Below are positions 25,618 to 35,235 of a stretch of 64,000 nt of DNA, in pieces (position 1 is the stretch's first letter; every line of letters begins with the position of its first letter). The stretch is taken from assembly GCF_024372745.1 (NCBI RefSeq), contig NZ_VOTZ01000003.1:1-64000 (forward strand), given 5' to 3'. The notes under the pieces were generated by a model that worked only from the letters and a program-made list of their open reading frames with translations, was not told the origin of the DNA and made no database searches. Made by a program: the position numbers and the translations under genes. This DNA is from Methanocalculus taiwanensis. GTDB taxonomy: Archaea; Halobacteriota; Methanomicrobia; Methanomicrobiales; Methanocorpusculaceae.

Positions 25618-25794
25618 TTATTTCGCATCAATCCGCTCAGCCCCGATCCCGGATCTGAAGACCTTCACCACCCGGAACTTACGGCCGGTCGTCCGCTCAT
25701 ACCACTCCCGCTGCTCATCCGCCTCCTTCAGCGTCCTGAGCGGGTGGCGGACCCGCTGCCCGTTCTCTTCGTCAACAAGCACAATTTTGCTCAT
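25618..25794 (-). CDS. Small conserved-looking protein downstream of nifB
   Basis: A 58-residue basic and acidic protein beginning MSKIVLVDEENGQRVRHPLR and ending in KFRVVKVFRSGIGAERIDAK. The start is chosen at 25794, 26 bp after the radical SAM stop; a longer frame would overlap nifB. GC use matches its neighbours and it is read in the same direction, so it is probably co-transcribed. No function is recognised. Confidence 0.55.
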   Translation of the reverse strand: MSKIVLVDEENGQRVRHPLRTLKEADEQREWYERTTGRKFRVVKVFRSGIGAERIDAK

Positions 25795-25820
25795 CGGCTC
25801 AAAATATGGTTTTTCCTGGA

Positions 25821-26807
25821 TTACTCTTCTTTCTTTTCGCCGCATCCATGTGAAAGGCAGGACTGCATATCCTGGCCGAGCTTCCCGACCGCATCCGCCC
25901 GGCACCGCTGGCAGTGCTTCATCTGCTTCACGTACGGTGCGCAACGGTCATGCATCGCCCGCTTCATTGCCGGTGTCGGCGGGGTGACTCCCTCGAACTT
26001 GTACTGCGGGATGAGGGGGATGATATTGAAGTTGTAGACGCCCATTGCGCCGACCTTCTTTGCGATCTCGGGGATATGCTCATCATTGACGCCGGGGATA
26101 TAGACGGTGTTGATCTTCACGATCATCTTCCGCTCAACCGCCATCTGAATCCCTTTCAGCTGCTGTTCGAGGAGGATCTTTGCACCCTCCACTCCTTCGT
26201 ACTTCTTTCCCTTGTAGGTGACATGCGAGTAGATCTTCGCCCCGATTTCCGGATCAATCGCATTTAAGGTCACCGTCAGGTTGTAGACATCGTACTTCAC
26301 CAGCTCGTCGATATATTCGGGGAGCATCAGGCCGTTTGTGCTCAGGCAGAGGATCAGGTGGGGAAACTCCTCATGCACAAGCCGCATCGTCTCAAGCGTC
26401 TCCGGGTTTGCGAGCGGCTCGCCGGGCCCTGCGATCCCGATCACCTTCACGTACGGGAACTTCTCCATCACTTCCCTGACACGGGCAACCCCGTCACCCG
26501 GGCTGAGGACCTCGCTTGTCACGCCGGGACGCGACTCATTCACGCAGTCGAAATCCCGGACACAGTAATTGCACTGGATATTGCATTTCGGTGCAACCGC
26601 AAGATGGGCCCTGCCGAATGCATGGCATGCCTTCTCGGAAAAGCAGGGATGCTCCTTGATTCTTCGGAGCGTCTCTGGATCGTATGGTATCTCCTTTCCC
26701 TGTACGTTCGCTGTCGGGTAACCCTCATCCGTCATATGATCTACTAATGGATGAATAGGCAATAAATACTGTCCTTTCTGCATCCCGGATGGAACAGGGT
26801 CTGTCAT
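25821..26807 (-). CDS. nifB: NifB-type radical SAM cofactor maturase
   Basis: A radical SAM protein of the NifB family, which fuses two [4Fe-4S] clusters and adds carbide to make the 8Fe precursor of the nitrogenase cofactor. In the longest frame (start 26840) the radical SAM motif is C86-x3-C90-x2-C93 (KCNIQCNYC), with NifB-specific HPCFSEKACHAFGRAHLAVAP just before and FDCVNESRPG after. The 26840 start would leave 5 bp to the divergent lipoprotein start, so the ATG at 26807 or 26783 is preferred. It has no NafY-like C-terminal domain, as usual in archaea. No nif structural genes lie in the window. Confidence 0.9.
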   Translation of the reverse strand: MTDPVPSGMQKGQYLLPIHPLVDHMTDEGYPTANVQGKEIPYDPETLRRIKEHPCFSEKACHAFGRAHLAVAPKCNIQCNYCVRDFDCVNESRPGVTSEVLSPGDGVARVREVMEKFPYVKVIGIAGPGEPLANPETLETMRLVHEEFPHLILCLSTNGLMLPEYIDELVKYDVYNLTVTLNAIDPEIGAKIYSHVTYKGKKYEGVEGAKILLEQQLKGIQMAVERKMIVKINTVYIPGVNDEHIPEIAKKVGAMGVYNFNIIPLIPQYKFEGVTPPTPAMKRAMHDRCAPYVKQMKHCQRCRADAVGKLGQDMQSCLSHGCGEKKEE

Positions 26808-26845
26808 GATACCATTTTTTATCCCGAGGCGATCATCCATCTATC

Positions 26846-27358
26846 ATGAAACGTATCGCCATCCTCCTTCTCCTCTGCCTGATGCTGCCGTTCTTCTCCG
26901 GCTGTACCGGGGTCGATACATCCCCTGACCCCCTCACACCGACCCCCGCCCCTGTGCCGGTTGTATCTGTAGAATCGCCCGTCATCGTACTCCCCCCTGA
27001 ACTGGCAGGAACACCAGTTACGCTCTCGGCAATCCCACTACAAACCGATCATGCCCTCTACCTCACCTTTGAGATGAATGCACGGGGACGGCAGAGACAG
27101 ATTCCAACCGGGGGCTACCCGCTGATCCTCACCTTCTTCGTATACAATACCGACCAGTTTGCACCAGGATATGCACCGTCAACTGCTGACGAGGTCAGAA
27201 ACTCCGCTATACCGTACAAGACACGCTCATTGCACCTCTATTCAGAGAACATCCTCACCCATAATGAACAGGTGCCGGAGCGTAGCTCACCCGCCGGGCT
27301 TTTTTATCCCTCCAGACCATATGCCTATGGTGTCATCATCGAGATCAGGCAGGTGTAA
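26846..27358 (+). CDS. Predicted lipoprotein of unknown function
   Basis: A 170-residue exported protein. The signal peptide MKRIAILLLLCLMLPFFSGC ends with a lipobox Cys20; a Pro/Thr-rich spacer follows, then a beta-rich domain. No family is recognised. It begins divergently from nifB and lies 6 bp before the PEGA-protein gene, with which it likely forms an operon. Confidence 0.7.
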   Translation: MKRIAILLLLCLMLPFFSGCTGVDTSPDPLTPTPAPVPVVSVESPVIVLPPELAGTPVTLSAIPLQTDHALYLTFEMNARGRQRQIPTGGYPLILTFFVYNTDQFAPGYAPSTADEVRNSAIPYKTRSLHLYSENILTHNEQVPERSSPAGLFYPSRPYAYGVIIEIRQV

Positions 27359-27364
27359 AAAGAC

Positions 27365-28576
27365 ATGAACAAGATCATCTATCTACTGCTCGGGCTTGCA
27401 CTCCTCGCCCTCCCGGCATCAGCCGCCGTATCGTTTTCGACCCCATCACCAGTTGATCTCACACTCGGAGATCCCATCACCCTCACCGGGACTGCTGAAC
27501 ACACCACCGTCATCTACCTCTTCATGACCGGTCCCGGCCTCAATCCAACTGGCGTCTCGCTCAATGACAGGCAGGCGCTCGCTGAGACCGGGAACATGGT
27601 GAAGGCCTATGTCACACCGGCAGGCAGCTGGGAATATACCTGGTATACGCAGGGGATCAGTGGAAAATCCGGGCTCTCTGCCGGGACGTATACACTCTAT
27701 GCCTCGGACACCCCGCAGCATGCCGGTGCACTTAAGAAATGCACCGGGTGCGCCTATGACACGATTACGGTGCTGCTCTCCCTTCCGGTTGTACAATCCA
27801 CGCCATCAACAAAGATGGGTGATATCGATATCAGGGCTACCTCCGGCCTGACAATCCTGCTGGATGGCGTCCCCATGGGGGCAACTCCATCAGTTCTGAG
27901 GGGTGTCAGTACCGGCATCCGGGTCATCGAACTTAAATCCGGCTCGTACTACTCGTGGTCTGAGCGTGTTGCCGTCTCGGAAGGTGCAACCGTGATAATC
28001 AATGCAAACCCCCGGGCCTTACCAAAGACCGGCTCGGTCTCTGTCACCTCCTCTCCTTCAGGCTATCCAATCATCATCAACGGTGCAAATACCGGGACTA
28101 GCACCCCCGGCACCATCACGGGCCTGACAACCGGGCTTCAGATCGTTGAACTGAGGGCGCCAGGATACAACAACTGGAAGCGGTCTGTTACGGTCTATCC
28201 TGGCAAAACCGAGATGCTCGTTGCCGATCTCGTCTCTCCGGGAGCACCGGCAACTACTGGTGCAACACCTCTCCCGCCACCCACCGGCTCACTCCGGGTC
28301 ATCTCGAGCCCTGCAGGGGCGAATGTGAACGTCGGCGACCAGTTCTATGGCATCACCCCGGTCACCATTCCTGATCTCGCAACCGGCCCCCACCAGGTCA
28401 CCATCTCACTAGCGGGATACAGCCCCTGGAGCGGCATGGTATCAATTGCCAGCGGCGAGACACTGGATCTCTCACCGACACTCAGCCCCCTGCCACAGCC
28501 GACACCGGCGCCCTTCCCTCTCCCCGCATTGTGTGGAGCTCTCTTCATCATCTTCATCGGAATGAGAAGAAGGTAA
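27365..28576 (+). CDS. Surface protein with PEGA repeats and C-terminal anchor
   Basis: A 403-residue surface protein. The signal peptide covers residues 1-20 (cleavage near ASAA). The region to about 135 resembles the DUF3821-like beta domain of methanogen surface proteins (DPITLTGTAEHTTVIYLFMTG). Three PEGA repeats follow at about 138-207, 212-282 and 297-370, each with the pattern 'sxPxGaxVxvdGxxxGxTP, GxhxVxlxxxGYxxW'. A Pro-rich linker and a hydrophobic helix with MRRR at the very end form a membrane anchor. It probably binds or spaces components of the cell envelope. Confidence 0.8.
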   Translation: MNKIIYLLLGLALLALPASAAVSFSTPSPVDLTLGDPITLTGTAEHTTVIYLFMTGPGLNPTGVSLNDRQALAETGNMVKAYVTPAGSWEYTWYTQGISGKSGLSAGTYTLYASDTPQHAGALKKCTGCAYDTITVLLSLPVVQSTPSTKMGDIDIRATSGLTILLDGVPMGATPSVLRGVSTGIRVIELKSGSYYSWSERVAVSEGATVIINANPRALPKTGSVSVTSSPSGYPIIINGANTGTSTPGTITGLTTGLQIVELRAPGYNNWKRSVTVYPGKTEMLVADLVSPGAPATTGATPLPPPTGSLRVISSPAGANVNVGDQFYGITPVTIPDLATGPHQVTISLAGYSPWSGMVSIASGETLDLSPTLSPLPQPTPAPFPLPALCGALFIIFIGMRRR

Positions 28577-28729
28577 CCTCATTTCAATTTTTTTCATACA
28601 CAACAGTCTTTGATCGCAACCATATCCCCGGCACTGGTGGCAGCCAGCATCTCCAAAAACTGCCCCGTGATCCATTGATCACAACACCCTTCTTCTTGAA
28701 GAGCAACCTCTATTACTAGAGAGGTTACG

Positions 28730-31700
28730 ATGGATCTTTTTGGAAACATACTTGGAAAAAGTGAGACAGCTGCTCCGTACATCCAGAAAGCCGAGGCGCT
28801 CTTTGAGAAGGGAAAGGTTGATGATGGGGTCAGGCAGTGCAGGCGTGCAGTTGAGATCGAACCGGGCAATGCACAGGCCTGGTACCTGATCGGTTCCGGT
28901 GAACGATTCCTCGGCCACACCACTTTGGCACTGGAGGCATTTACAAAGGCATCAGCACTCTCTCCAGACGATCCTGCCATCTGGATCGCAATGGCAGGAA
29001 TCTATTCCCGGTGCGGCAGGTTTGCAGATGCGGTCGCAAGTATCGACCGCATTCCCGCATCTGATGCAAAACGCCGTGATCTTCTGATCAGGAAAGCCGA
29101 GTGGCTCGAAGCGCTCGGCAGGTATGAGGAAGCGGAACAGCTGCTGAAAGAGATCGTCGCTGAATCCCCCGAAGACGGGGAAAACCTTGCATGGCGGATC
29201 GATCTCCTGATGCGGCTTGGTAAATATGCAGACGCGATCACCGCAATCGGGTCTGCGATCTCGCTCGGGTTCAGACCTGCTGAGATGCATGCCCGGAGAG
29301 GGCGTGCCCTGGAAGGAACCGGGGATCTAAAAGGCGCACTTGCGGCATACCGGGAAGCCCTCTCCCTAAAGAACGACGATCCTGGCACCTGGTATGCACG
29401 GGCACGGATCGAAGAATCAGATGGCGACTATGCTGCCGCAGCCGCCTCCTATGCCGAAGTAATGCGGGGGGTAACTGATGATAGTGCAGCGGGTGTTGCC
29501 AGATCACACTGTCTCTTCATGGCTGGCCAGTACGATGAAGCATTTACCGGCTTTGAGAAGATTGTCACGAAGAACCCGGAGTACTACCCGGCCTGGTACC
29601 TGCTCGGCGTCACGGCAGAGCGGCTCGGACGGGTGAAACGGGCAGCAGAATGTTTTGATAAGCTCTTAAAACACGACCCCGCCAACACAAACGGCTGGTA
29701 CCGCCGGGGCCTTGCCATGATGAGCCTCGGGCGGTACAAGGAGGCACTGGAGAGTTTCCGGAGGATGCAGCACCCCGATGGCACCAAAAAAGTGGCCTGG
29801 GTGACAAGCGACGGCGAGATGAGCCTCTTTGGGAGATCCTATGATCAGAGCGGCACAGCCAGGGAGCCGATCGAGATCGATGCGAAGAATATCGTCTTAA
29901 TCGGCCTCCAGGCACGATCGCTTGCTGGTGTCGGGCAGTATGAGGATGCACTGAAGATGATCGCCCGCCTCCCCTCAGAAGAGAAGAAGAGCACGCAGAT
30001 CCAGCTGATCTCGGCCGAGGCAGAAGCGGCGCTTGGCAATTATGCCGCTGCAATGCAGCATATCGAAGCACTCAGAAATGATCCGAAGGCAGTCTCCGAA
30101 TCAAGGCGCCTGTATGCGGAGATCCTGATGAAGAACCAGAGATACAGGGAAGCTGCTGAGATCTTCAGTGAGATCCTCTCAGATGAACCCGATGATATCC
30201 GGGCACTCCGCAGGCGGGCAGAAGCAGTGATGAGGCTTGGAGCCAATGCAGATGCGGCAGAGGATCTCAAAACACTCATCGAACTCTCCCCAACTGACTG
30301 GCAGGCGATTATCCTCCGTTCTGAACTTCTCTCCCTCACCGGGGATGCAGCAGGATCCATAGCCCTCCTTGAGACCCTTCCCGAGAAGCTCCGGACAGAT
30401 CCATCCATCCGGATGATGCGGGCATATGCTTTCGATTTGTCCGGGAAGATGGAAGATGCCTTAAAAGAATTAAAGGCTGTTCTAGAAAATTCTGAAGATG
30501 CAGGCGCTCTTCTTCATGCCGCCACCCTTGCATACAGGACGGGTGATCTCACCTATGCACAGATGCTCATCGGGAAGCTGAACGAAAAGTCAGTGTCATC
30601 CGGCGGCATCGCCCTCTGGCATGCCACTATCCTCTCCGCAATCGGCGACTATGAGGAAGCAGCCGATGCATACACCGAAGCCCTCTCCTTCAACCAGAAA
30701 AACCCATCTGCACTGATCGGACGGGCAGAGGCATTCAGGCACATTGGGCATGCTGAGCCCGCACTTGCGGACATAAACGCTGCCCTCTCAATAAATCCGA
30801 AATCTCTCCATCTGCATGCTATCAGCGGCAGCATCCTGATGCAACGTTCACGATATGAGGAGGCAGCAGATGCGTTCAGGAGATCAGAATGCGATCTCTC
30901 ACTCTCGCTCGCTGCCGAGGCGCTTATACGTTCAGGACGGTACCAGGAAGCCCTTTCACATTTCGAGAGCTACACAGCTTCCCATCCCGATGATCAGATC
31001 GCCCTCTACCTCGCCGGAATGGCTGCCGAACATCTCGGAAAGTACCAGACTGCCATTGCACACTACCAGAAGGTATCAGATTCAATCCCCGATGCACAGT
31101 ATCGCCTCGGATCGCTCCTGAATGCAACTGGTGAATATGGTGAAGCCGAAACAGTGCTGGGAGCGTTCTGCGAGAGCCATCCCGAAGATATAGGGGGATG
31201 GTGCAGCAGGGCATCTGCATACGAACACCTTGGACGTGACGGGGAGGCAGGCGATGCATACCAGGAGGCGATGAACCAGGGTGCAGAGAGTCCTGCACTC
31301 CTCATTGCAATGGAAGGTATCCTCTCACGGCTCGGGCGGCCGGATGACGCAGCAGAGATCTGCCTTGCCATTACCAGGCAGCACCCGAATATCCCTATGA
31401 TGAACCGGCGGCTCGGCGAGCTGATGACCCTTCTTGGGAGATCGGCCGAGGCAGCCGATGCATACCAAAAAGCTCTCCGTGAAACACCGGACGATCCGCT
31501 GCTGCTCATCGCTGCAACCGATGCGCTCATGAAGGTGGATGCCCGGAAGGAGGCGCTCGAACACTTAAAGCATGCCGGTGAAGTGCATCCCGATGACGCA
31601 CGGATCTGGCAAGCGATGGGTGATGTCCTGACTGCCGACTCCGAATATGCACATGCGGTCCGGGCATATGATCGGGCCATCGCAACTGAAGATGCCCCCT

Positions 31701-32710
31701 CAGAGGTATACCGGGGCCGGGCACGGGCACTCATGCTCTCAGGCAAATGGAAAGAGGCATGCGATGCCCTCTCAGAATATCTCCAGAAAGAGGAGCGTGA
31801 TCTCGCCACCTGGTTCGAGCTTGGCAGCCTTGCAGAATCAGTCGGGGATCTCAGGATGGCAGGGAAAGCATATCATAAAGCAGCAGACCTTCCGGGAGCA
31901 CCCTTTGCATATGCACGGGTGCTCGCACTCCTCGGCGATGGTGAGCGGGCACTCCAGCAGATCGAGACGCTCATCGGGGAAGATCCCGACAATATCGAGT
32001 ATCTCAGGTTCTCTGCCTCCCTCTTCCTCAGTATGGGGCAGTACGAGGAGGCGATTGACAGCTACTCACGTGCCCTCAGGGTCAGGAAGGACGATCATCA
32101 GCTTATACGTGGTTATGCCTCAGCACTCGAATCTTCCGGAAGATACCATGAAGCGGTTGGGATCTACTCAGATCTCCAGAAGGCAGAGCCAACTCTTACT
32201 TCGACGATCTATTCGATCGGCTCGCTTCTGACGCATCTGGGCAAGTATCGTGAAGCAGCCAGAACCTATGACCAGATCCTGGCTGAACATCCGGATGATG
32301 TGGCAGCGATCATCCGCCGTGGATCAATCGCAGAGCGGCTCGGGCATTTCGGAGAAGCGGTTGACTTGTATGAAAAAGCCCTTTCCATCGACTCGAAGAA
32401 CGGGCCGCTCTGGAGTGCACGGGGTTCGATCATGGTAGCCCTTGGCAGGTACAATGATGCGCTGAAGTCATATGACCGTGCACTCGACCTCTCCCAGAAT
32501 GAGATCAATGCCTGGTACTGCAAGGGGCTTGTCCTGAATTATGTGGGGAAGAAGGAGCAGGCGATGTCCTGTTTCGATCATGTCACAGAGGAGGATCCTG
32601 GGCATGCACTCGCCTGGTACCAGAAATCCAGGATCTATGACAGCATCGGCGAGCGGAAGGAGGCACTGGGCTGCCTCTCACGCGCCCTTGATATCGATCC
32701 CGATCTCTGA
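28730..32710 (+). CDS. Giant TPR-repeat protein, 1326 residues
   Basis: The protein consists almost entirely of tetratricopeptide repeats (34-residue helix pairs such as AWYLIGSGERFLGHTTLALE and AIWQAMGDVL-like units), about 35 of them, without a signal peptide or membrane segment, so it is cytoplasmic. One break near residues 345-380 (VAWVTSDGEMSLFGRSYDQS) interrupts the pattern. TPR arrays are protein-binding scaffolds; the partner is unknown. A ribosome-binding site (GAGGT) precedes the ATG. It ends 3 bp before rlmH, so the two may be co-transcribed. Such long uniform repeats suggest growth by internal duplication. Confidence 0.88.
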   Translation: MDLFGNILGKSETAAPYIQKAEALFEKGKVDDGVRQCRRAVEIEPGNAQAWYLIGSGERFLGHTTLALEAFTKASALSPDDPAIWIAMAGIYSRCGRFADAVASIDRIPASDAKRRDLLIRKAEWLEALGRYEEAEQLLKEIVAESPEDGENLAWRIDLLMRLGKYADAITAIGSAISLGFRPAEMHARRGRALEGTGDLKGALAAYREALSLKNDDPGTWYARARIEESDGDYAAAAASYAEVMRGVTDDSAAGVARSHCLFMAGQYDEAFTGFEKIVTKNPEYYPAWYLLGVTAERLGRVKRAAECFDKLLKHDPANTNGWYRRGLAMMSLGRYKEALESFRRMQHPDGTKKVAWVTSDGEMSLFGRSYDQSGTAREPIEIDAKNIVLIGLQARSLAGVGQYEDALKMIARLPSEEKKSTQIQLISAEAEAALGNYAAAMQHIEALRNDPKAVSESRRLYAEILMKNQRYREAAEIFSEILSDEPDDIRALRRRAEAVMRLGANADAAEDLKTLIELSPTDWQAIILRSELLSLTGDAAGSIALLETLPEKLRTDPSIRMMRAYAFDLSGKMEDALKELKAVLENSEDAGALLHAATLAYRTGDLTYAQMLIGKLNEKSVSSGGIALWHATILSAIGDYEEAADAYTEALSFNQKNPSALIGRAEAFRHIGHAEPALADINAALSINPKSLHLHAISGSILMQRSRYEEAADAFRRSECDLSLSLAAEALIRSGRYQEALSHFESYTASHPDDQIALYLAGMAAEHLGKYQTAIAHYQKVSDSIPDAQYRLGSLLNATGEYGEAETVLGAFCESHPEDIGGWCSRASAYEHLGRDGEAGDAYQEAMNQGAESPALLIAMEGILSRLGRPDDAAEICLAITRQHPNIPMMNRRLGELMTLLGRSAEAADAYQKALRETPDDPLLLIAATDALMKVDARKEALEHLKHAGEVHPDDARIWQAMGDVLTADSEYAHAVRAYDRAIATEDAPSEVYRGRARALMLSGKWKEACDALSEYLQKEERDLATWFELGSLAESVGDLRMAGKAYHKAADLPGAPFAYARVLALLGDGERALQQIETLIGEDPDNIEYLRFSASLFLSMGQYEEAIDSYSRALRVRKDDHQLIRGYASALESSGRYHEAVGIYSDLQKAEPTLTSTIYSIGSLLTHLGKYREAARTYDQILAEHPDDVAAIIRRGSIAERLGHFGEAVDLYEKALSIDSKNGPLWSARGSIMVALGRYNDALKSYDRALDLSQNEINAWYCKGLVLNYVGKKEQAMSCFDHVTEEDPGHALAWYQKSRIYDSIGERKEALGCLSRALDIDPDL

Positions 32711-32713
32711 CCT

Positions 32714-33184
32714 ATGCAGATCAGGATAATTGCTGTTGGGAAGGTGAAAGAGAACTGGCAGAAGGAGGGGATTGCGGATCTGATCCGCCGCCTCTCTCCC
32801 TATGCCACCATCACCATCACCGAGGTGCCGGATCAGAAATATTCTTCAGCTGGCGAACAGCCTTCTGCTATACGGAAAGAGGGGGCCTCTCTCCTCGCAG
32901 CAGCAAAGGATCCCGCTCTTTTTATCGCACTCGATCCCGCCGGCCGTATGATGCCGAGCGAGACATTTGCCGCTCTCCTCCGAAACCACGAGATCTCCGG
33001 AAGAGGTGATATTGCGTTCTGTATCGGTGGTGCAGACGGCTTGTCTGAAGAGGTGCGTGCCCGTGCCGATCTCATTCTCTCGCTATCAGAGATGACGTTT
33101 ACTCATACAATGGCCCGCCTTCTTCTTCTTGAACAGGTATACCGGGGATTTCGGATCATCCGGGGCGAGCCGTACCACAGATGA
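32714..33184 (+). CDS. rlmH: RlmH-type SPOUT methyltransferase
   Basis: A 156-residue SPOUT-fold methyltransferase that in bacteria methylates pseudouridine 1915 (N3) of 23S rRNA. The start MQIRIIAVGKVKE, the SAM-binding knot region (FCIGGADGLSEEVRARADLI) and the C-terminal block (THTMARLLLLEQVYRGFRI, then GEPYHR) are typical. The length matches the bacterial enzyme. RlmH homologues are present in only some archaea. It follows the TPR gene by 3 bp. Confidence 0.92.
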   Translation: MQIRIIAVGKVKENWQKEGIADLIRRLSPYATITITEVPDQKYSSAGEQPSAIRKEGASLLAAAKDPALFIALDPAGRMMPSETFAALLRNHEISGRGDIAFCIGGADGLSEEVRARADLILSLSEMTFTHTMARLLLLEQVYRGFRIIRGEPYHR

Positions 33185-33393
33185 AAAAGAGCCGCCCCGC
33201 AACTCCAATTGGGTCGTTTGAAGCATTCCCGCCCCTCCCGCGCAGCATCTGCGGTTACCCGTTCAACCTCCCTGCGAAGCATCTGAATGAACAGATCCGA
33301 ATGCATGATTCGAACACCCGATAGCCGGATGAATGACTCGCTCCCTATTGCACACCGCACCAGAAGAACGAAGAGCGAAAAAAGAGGTGATGG

Positions 33394-34944
33394 TCAGGCC
33401 ATTCTCCGGTTGTGCCGGATCTGGAAGAGCACCATCACGATGAGTGATACCGGAAGGGCGATCACCAGCGGATTGCAGGCACTCCAGGGCTGGCTGAGGA
33501 TGGATGGCACACCGAAGATGAACTGGGAGAGTCCAAGGACACTTGATTCGGCTGCATGCACAAAGACCGTCCAGATGAACCAGACGAAGGCTCCTGCGAG
33601 GAGCGATGCCTTTGCACCGATGACGCAGGGGGATTTCGAGGTGATCCCGTTTACAAATGCGGGCAGGAAGGCCGATGCGCAGAGCCCCATGAAGATGACG
33701 GTTGCCCGTGCGATGATGCTGCCGGGCAGCAGGAAGGCAACTAAGATGGAGATGACCATCATGATCATGATGCCCCGCTTGTTTGCGGTAAGTGACAATG
33801 CACACTCCCGTCCCCGGCCCCAGACATCACAGGCAAGGGCGGTTCCCATCGTATGATAGAGCGAGCTTAAGGTAGACATCGCCGCACAGAGGAGTGTCAG
33901 CATAAAGATGATCACAAAGACATCCGGCATCGACTGTGTAATGAAGAGCGGGATGATCGAATCGATATTGCCGCCGGCGGCAGTCACCGCAATCTGTCCG
34001 CTCTGCTGGTAGAAGTAGACGTTTGTCAGTGCTCCGACGGTGAATGCCACACCGGTCATCATCAGGATGAAGGGGCCGCCGATCAGGGTTGCACGGTGCA
34101 GTGATTTGTCGTCCTTTGCGGTCATGAACCGGACGATCAGCTGCGGCTGGGCAAGCACACCGATACCGACACCGAGCACCATCGTGGTGATAAGCGTCAT
34201 CCATATCGGGGATCCGAAGGTCGGCATTGACGTCCACCCGGTATGCCCTGCAGCAGCAAGGCCTTCTGGAACAAGGTGTGCCATATTGGTGAGTGCGGTA
34301 TTTGCTGCCACGACACCACCAAGATGGATATAGGTGAGGAGCAATAACGCGGTCATACCGATCAGCATGATCGCACCCTGCAATGCATCGGTATGCATCA
34401 CGGCGATGAGCCCTCCGAAGACGACATATGCCCCGACGATCAAGGCAAATCCGAGGAGTGCTGTTTCGTACGGGATTGAGAGCGTGACCTCAATGAACCG
34501 GGCTCCGCCGATCAGGATGGCGGCGGTGTAGATCGGCATCGAGAGGATGATGATGATGCCGCTAATGTACTGGAGGAACGGGGAATTGTAGCATTTTCCC
34601 ATCAGGTCAGGGAATGTGTACGCGGAGAGCCGTTTCCCGGTTTCACGGATCTTCTTTCCGAAGAAGACGAACGCGATGAAGATACCTACCCCGATATTTA
34701 AGACGGTGAGCCAGATCAGCCCCATGCCGAGGTTTGCCGCCACACCCCCGAACCCGACAATTGCTGATGTTGAGATGAAGGTTGCTCCGTACGAGAGCGC
34801 GATGACAACCGGATGGGTGTTTCTTCCGGCAACCATGTAGTCTTCGGCTACTTTCGTCTTCTTGTACCCATAGTACCCGATTCCGACGATCAGGAGCAAA
34901 TAGATCGCAACCACAATCGAGAGGGTTAATACATCAACTGCCAT
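33394..34944 (-). CDS. Sodium/solute symporter (SSF family)
   Basis: A 516-residue secondary transporter with about 13 hydrophobic segments, coupling sodium entry to solute uptake. SSF features include the start helix and YGYKKTKVAEDYMVAGRN (about 24-41), the unwound helix GATFISTSAIVGFGG (about 52-66) and the GIGIGVLAQPQLIVRFMTAKD block (about 256-276). The solute is not predictable. Its ATG lies inside the end of the 40-residue gene upstream (11-base overlap), which marks the pair as a transport unit. Confidence 0.9.
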   Translation of the reverse strand: MAVDVLTLSIVVAIYLLLIVGIGYYGYKKTKVAEDYMVAGRNTHPVVIALSYGATFISTSAIVGFGGVAANLGMGLIWLTVLNIGVGIFIAFVFFGKKIRETGKRLSAYTFPDLMGKCYNSPFLQYISGIIIILSMPIYTAAILIGGARFIEVTLSIPYETALLGFALIVGAYVVFGGLIAVMHTDALQGAIMLIGMTALLLLTYIHLGGVVAANTALTNMAHLVPEGLAAAGHTGWTSMPTFGSPIWMTLITTMVLGVGIGVLAQPQLIVRFMTAKDDKSLHRATLIGGPFILMMTGVAFTVGALTNVYFYQQSGQIAVTAAGGNIDSIIPLFITQSMPDVFVIIFMLTLLCAAMSTLSSLYHTMGTALACDVWGRGRECALSLTANKRGIMIMMVISILVAFLLPGSIIARATVIFMGLCASAFLPAFVNGITSKSPCVIGAKASLLAGAFVWFIWTVFVHAAESSVLGLSQFIFGVPSILSQPWSACNPLVIALPVSLIVMVLFQIRHNRRMA

Positions 34945-35056
34945 GTTCTGCGTCTCCGTTGTTCCAGTTCAACAAACCATACAGTACACACAAGCCTGCG
35001 AAGCCAATTGCAAGCAGATATGCAATCCAGATGTAGGGATCAGGAATACCAAACAT
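34934..35056 (-). CDS. Symporter small accessory membrane protein, 40 residues
   Basis: A microprotein starting MFGIPDPYIWIAYLLAIGFA with one membrane helix (about 9-29) and a polar tail (NWNNGDAEHGS). A strong ribosome-binding site (GGAGGT) lies 7 bases before the ATG, and the end overlaps the symporter start by 11 bases. Small one-helix partners encoded just upstream of SSF transporters are known in methanogens. It probably stabilises or regulates the transporter. Confidence 0.85.
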   Translation of the reverse strand: MFGIPDPYIWIAYLLAIGFAGLCVLYGLLNWNNGDAEHGS

Positions 35057-35088
35057 AATGATAACCTCCGGTACCTCAGCAACTGCAC

Positions 35089-35116
35089 GGGAGACCGAAC
35101 AATACAGCGGTCTCCC
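35089..35116 (-). promoter_or_regulatory. Perfect 9-bp hairpin in the symporter leader
   Basis: GGGAGACCG and CGGTCTCCC form a 9-bp stem with a 10-base loop, upstream of the ribosome-binding site of the microprotein gene. TATA-like sequence on the minus strand near 35205-35230 places it within the leader of the symporter transcript. It is not followed by a T-run, so it is not a simple terminator. It may control translation or RNA stability. Confidence 0.45.
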
Positions 35117-35235
35117 TATCTAAAGAAGAAAAAGAAGTTGTCTGCTACGAATGCAAGGGCCAGACCCATACAACTATCTGTTGCAGACATGAGGTATCCA
35201 CATAGAGTAGATATTTTATACTATTTATAAACCGC

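Noticed and set aside
31063-31809. A 248-residue minus-strand frame within the TPR gene
   Set aside because: It is a mirror of the TPR coding sequence, rich in Ser/Arg/Ala, without a recognisable domain.
28730-32710. Possible CRISPR or DNA-level repeats in the TPR gene
   Set aside because: The repetition is at protein level with diverged codons; there are no short exact repeats with unique spacers. No CRISPR array was seen anywhere in the window.
33300-33330. A T-loop-like 'gattcgaaca' that might mark a tRNA
   Set aside because: The flanking bases do not form a T-stem, and no acceptor or anticodon stem can be built around it.
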